A stretch of 6,420 nucleotides of DNA from DATLHO01 sp035539855 (GTDB lineage: Bacteria > Bacteroidota > Ignavibacteria > OLB7), in contig DATLHO010000216.1 in assembly GCA_035539855.1 (NCBI GenBank), positions 1 through 6,420 on the forward strand. Reading direction: 5' to 3'. Both the position numbers and the translations under genes were made by a program. Below are positions 4,373-6,420 of this stretch, one piece after another; the stretch's first letter is position 1, and every line of letters starts with the position of its first letter. Under the pieces are notes generated by a model. That model saw only the letters and a program-made list of their open reading frames with translations. It searched no databases and had not been told where the DNA came from.

Positions 4373-5659
4373 ATGATCACCAGTGACCGCGAGCCGGCCG
4401 ACGGGCGCATCGCCGACCACGCGCTCGGACTGCGCGCGAATCTCGGGCAGTTCCTCCTGCTCGTCCTCGTCAACGCCTTCGTGGGCGCGATGGTCGGCAT
4501 GGAGCGATCGATCCTGCCGTCGCTGGCAACCGAGCGCTACGGCCTCGTCGCCGCCACTGCCATTCTCTCGTTCATCGTCGCGTTCGGATCGGCCAAGGCG
4601 ATCACCAATTACGCAACCGGCGTACTCGCCGACCGGCTGGGACGCAAGCGTCTGCTCGTCGTCGGGTGGATCGTCGCCGCGCCAGTGCCGTTCATGCTGA
4701 TTTGGGCGCCGACGTGGACGTGGGTGCTCGTCGCGAACGTCCTTCTCGGAATCAGCCAGGGCCTTACCTGGTCGACGACCGTTGTGATGAAGATCGACCT
4801 GGTGGGTCCGCGCCAGAGGGGACTCGCCATGGGGCTCAACGAGTTCGCCGGCTACCTCGCCGTCGGTCTCTCCGCGCTCGCGACCGGCGTCGTCGCCGAG
4901 CGCTACGGACTGGTGCCCGAGCCGTTCTACCTCGGCATCGGATACGTCGTGATCGGGCTGCTGCTGAGCGCGCTATTGGTTCGCGATACGAAGGGCCACG
5001 TCGCGCTGGAGAGCCGCGACGGCTTCGATCTCGCGCAGCGACCGGCGTCGGTGTTCCGCCACACGAGCTTCACCGATCGCAACCTCTCGGCCTCGGTGCA
5101 GGCCGGGTTCGTCAACAACCTCAACGACGGCATGGCGTGGGGGCTCTTCCCGGTGCTGTACGCCGCGTCGGGACTCGACCTGGCGACGATCGGAACGCTG
5201 GCGGCGACCTACCCCGCGACCCAGGGCATGCTGCAGCTTGCGACCGGCGCATGGAGCGATCGGGTCGGAAGAAAGCCGTTGATCGTGGCGGGGATGCTCC
5301 TGCAGGCGCTCGCGCTCGGCTACACCGCAGGCTCGGCATCGACGGCCCACTTCGCCGCGGCCGCGGTACTCCTCGGCGCAGGGACCGCGCTGGTGTATCC
5401 GACGCTCATCGCCGCGATCAGCGACGCGGCCGCGCCTCACTGGCGCGCCTCGGCCGTCGGCATCTACCGCTTCTGGCGCGACGCCGGTTACCCGATCGGC
5501 GCCCTGCTCTCCGCGGCGATCGCTGACTTCGTCGGCATCGAGGAGGCGATCCTCACCGTCGCTGCGTTGACAGCGCTCAGCGGCATCGTCGTCGCGTTCA
5601 GGATGCGCGAATCTCGAGCGACGCCTACCGCGACGACGAGCCCGCCTGAAACTCTCTGA
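4373..5659 (+). CDS. Major facilitator superfamily transporter (substrate unknown)
   Basis: A 428-residue MFS secondary transporter with twelve predicted helices in the inner membrane. The MFS motif A loop occurs in both halves: GVLADRLGRKR at 83-93 and GAWSDRVGRK at 292-301. The first half also has LVNAFVGAMVGMERSILP (32-49) in helix 1 and LGISQGLTWSTTVVMKIDLV in helix 4-5, followed by the conserved RGLAMGLNEFAGY stretch. This pattern is common in proton-driven drug or metabolite exporters of bacteria, but no substrate can be read from it. ATG 4373 is chosen because the family-like sequence begins near LGLRANLGQF. ATG 4304 (23 residues longer) is possible and has a GAGAGAG at 4287-4293, but it would run through the likely tRNA promoter. 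It converges on the ArsF-like gene and their coding ends overlap by 35 bases. A link to arsenic is possible only by proximity; it does not look like ArsJ. Confidence 0.9.
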   Translation: MITSDREPADGRIADHALGLRANLGQFLLLVLVNAFVGAMVGMERSILPSLATERYGLVAATAILSFIVAFGSAKAITNYATGVLADRLGRKRLLVVGWIVAAPVPFMLIWAPTWTWVLVANVLLGISQGLTWSTTVVMKIDLVGPRQRGLAMGLNEFAGYLAVGLSALATGVVAERYGLVPEPFYLGIGYVVIGLLLSALLVRDTKGHVALESRDGFDLAQRPASVFRHTSFTDRNLSASVQAGFVNNLNDGMAWGLFPVLYAASGLDLATIGTLAATYPATQGMLQLATGAWSDRVGRKPLIVAGMLLQALALGYTAGSASTAHFAAAAVLLGAGTALVYPTLIAAISDAAAPHWRASAVGIYRFWRDAGYPIGALLSAAIADFVGIEEAILTVAALTALSGIVVAFRMRESRATPTATTSPPETL

Positions 5660-6101
5660 GTGAACGCGTGACGTACGCGGCGAGCGCGAGAGAATCATCC
5701 CCGAAGCTCCACGCGGCGTCCAGACGCTTCCATCGTCGCTCACGCCCGTCGATCCGCTCGGACAGAACCAGAGTCTGCACTGTGAGCCGGTAGCGCTTTT
5801 CGAACGGCGCCCATGCCGGATCGTCGAGATTGGCGGGACGCCACACCACCGTGCCGAGACGCAACGACCGCCGGAACGACCGCGCGATCGCCGCGCGCGC
5901 CGTTCGCTCGATCGCGAGACAACCGGCGCAGCGGATCGTTCGGTGGAAGTAGTAGACGGTCACCGTGCGCCCCGTCGGGTGCGATGCCGCCAGGGCATCG
6001 GCGCCGGGAAGCGCGATTGCCGACGGCAGCATTGCGATGACGAGCGTCGCGACGGCCAACGGCGCGAAGACGCTCCGGCCGCAACGCGATCGATTCGACA
6101 T
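5625..6101 (-). CDS. ArsF-family exported thioredoxin-like protein
   Basis: A 158-residue exported protein starting at ATG 6101-6099, with GAGGGG (6113-6108) six bases upstream. The signal peptide has basic residues at 4-9 (RSRCGR), a hydrophobic core at about 11-30 and likely cleavage near residue 39 (ALAA). The mature part begins TVTVYYFHRTIRCAGCLAIE (46-65). The YYFH strand followed by RC-x-x-C (Cys58, Cys61) is a thioredoxin-like redox site and the hallmark of the ArsF family, called a nitrophenyl-compound nitroreductase subunit and studied in organoarsenical (roxarsone-type) reduction. Further family-like features are VVWRPANLDDP, FEKRYRL, a LVLSER strand and a Trp-containing C-terminal helix region. 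It lies 10 bases after a DsbD/CcdA-like gene in one operon, its Shine-Dalgarno overlapping that gene's stop, so translation is probably coupled. Inference: it receives electrons from the membrane partner in the periplasm. Assignment is by pattern memory, and a generic thiol-redox protein remains possible. Confidence 0.72.
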   Translation of the reverse strand: MSNRSRCGRSVFAPLAVATLVIAMLPSAIALPGADALAASHPTGRTVTVYYFHRTIRCAGCLAIERTARAAIARSFRRSLRLGTVVWRPANLDDPAWAPFEKRYRLTVQTLVLSERIDGRERRWKRLDAAWSFGDDSLALAAYVTRSLREFQAGSSSR

Positions 6102-6107
6102 GAGACA

Positions 6108-6113
6108 CCCCTC
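6108..6113 (-). promoter_or_regulatory. Ribosome binding site of the ArsF-like gene, overlapping the upstream stop codon
   Basis: GAGGGG on the minus strand, six bases before ATG 6101-6099. It shares bases with TGA 6114-6112 of the preceding gene, an arrangement that favours translational coupling. Confidence 0.7.
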
Positions 6114-6420
6114 ATGCGGTGAGAAGCAGATACAGTCCGGCAACGATGACGAGCGTGCCGCTGACCGCGCGAAGCCGCGCGATGCCGCTGGTTCGACTGC
6201 CCCAGTGCAACCATCGCTCAACGTGTCGGGTCGAGGCGCCGGCACCGACGATCGGAATGCAGTGTCCGACTCCGAACGCCATTAGCAATCCCGCGGCATG
6301 GATCGGGCTGGAGCCGGCGATCGCGAGCGACGTGACGAGCACGGGCGCCATGAAGGCAAACGTGCAGGGTCCGAGTGCGAGCCCGAATCCGGCGCCCAGC
6401 GCGAGCGCGCCGAGCATTCC
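6112..6420 (-). CDS. DsbD/CcdA-family transmembrane protein, C-terminal part (5' end beyond window)
   Basis: At least 102 codons on the minus strand, open to the window edge and ending at TGA 6114-6112. The visible part shows LGAGFGLALGPCTFAFMAPVLV, which contains the GPCT-x-x-x-x-x-P pattern of DsbD/CcdA-type electron-transfer membrane proteins; in that family each half begins with a Cys-Pro-containing helix. Two more helices follow, at about 40-60 (AAGLLMAFGVGHCIPIVGAG, with a second Cys after His) and 83-100 (VSGTLVIVAGLYLLL). This equals one three-helix half, so the other half and the true start should lie beyond 6420; ATG 6417 is probably internal. Such proteins carry electrons from cytoplasmic thioredoxin to exported thiol proteins. 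Paired with the ArsF-like gene it could be the ArsG-type permease or partner, but the visible motif fits generic DsbD/CcdA equally well. Confidence 0.78.
   Translation of the reverse strand, partial: GMLGALALGAGFGLALGPCTFAFMAPVLVTSLAIAGSSPIHAAGLLMAFGVGHCIPIVGAGASTRHVERWLHWGSRTSGIARLRAVSGTLVIVAGLYLLLTA

Noticed and set aside
4373..5659. MFS gene as arsJ
   Set aside because: No neighbouring GAPDH-type gene, and the sequence looks like a generic drug/metabolite MFS exporter.
1..6420. CRISPR array, insertion sequence or phage remnants
   Set aside because: No regularly spaced repeats, transposase-like frames or terminal repeats were found on either strand.

Overview
This is a high-GC (about two-thirds G+C by eye), gene-dense piece of a Gram-negative-type bacterial chromosome. 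Evidence for the cell type is a lipobox lipoprotein, Sec signal peptides, and a DsbD/CcdA-like membrane protein paired with an exported thioredoxin-like protein. The gene mix would fit a deltaproteobacterial-like, Binatota-like or Gemmatimonadota-like organism, but the phylum cannot be fixed from this sequence. I see no insertion sequence, integrase, phage gene or CRISPR array.

Left part (1-2082): the C-terminal end of a LonB-type ATP-dependent protease lies tail-to-tail with a four-helix membrane protein of unknown function (472-837, minus). A 290-base intergenic region with a nested inverted repeat follows, then an orphan membrane fatty-acid desaturase (1128-2024) closed by a 17-bp terminator hairpin.

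Middle part (2083-3662): two tiny membrane genes converge and overlap by 41 bases, a 57-residue lipoprotein (plus) and a 63-residue two-helix protein (minus). Next is a 321-residue secreted protein of unknown function. Its upstream region holds two alternative hairpins plus a third next to a strong Shine-Dalgarno, and a 16-bp hairpin closes the gene.

Right part (3663-6420): crcB (fluoride channel) converges on tRNA-Arg(ACG), with a bidirectional terminator between them. An MFS transporter follows and overlaps by 35 bases the end of a minus-strand operon. That operon, read from beyond the right edge, encodes a DsbD/CcdA-family membrane protein (partial) and an exported CxxC protein of the ArsF family (nitroaromatic/organoarsenical reduction).

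The genes mostly act independently; the only clear functional pair is the DsbD-like protein with the ArsF-like protein, plausibly an envelope thiol-redox relay. Three protein genes without a Shine-Dalgarno (desaturase, crcB, MFS) have a TATC(C/T)(T/C) box 8-21 bases before the start. Three others (lipoprotein, secreted protein, ArsF-like) have a clear Shine-Dalgarno. This suggests a mix of short-leader or leaderless and SD-led genes. I see no convincing wholly new multi-gene system. The best candidates for novelty are the secreted protein with its structured leader and the overlapping micro-membrane genes.
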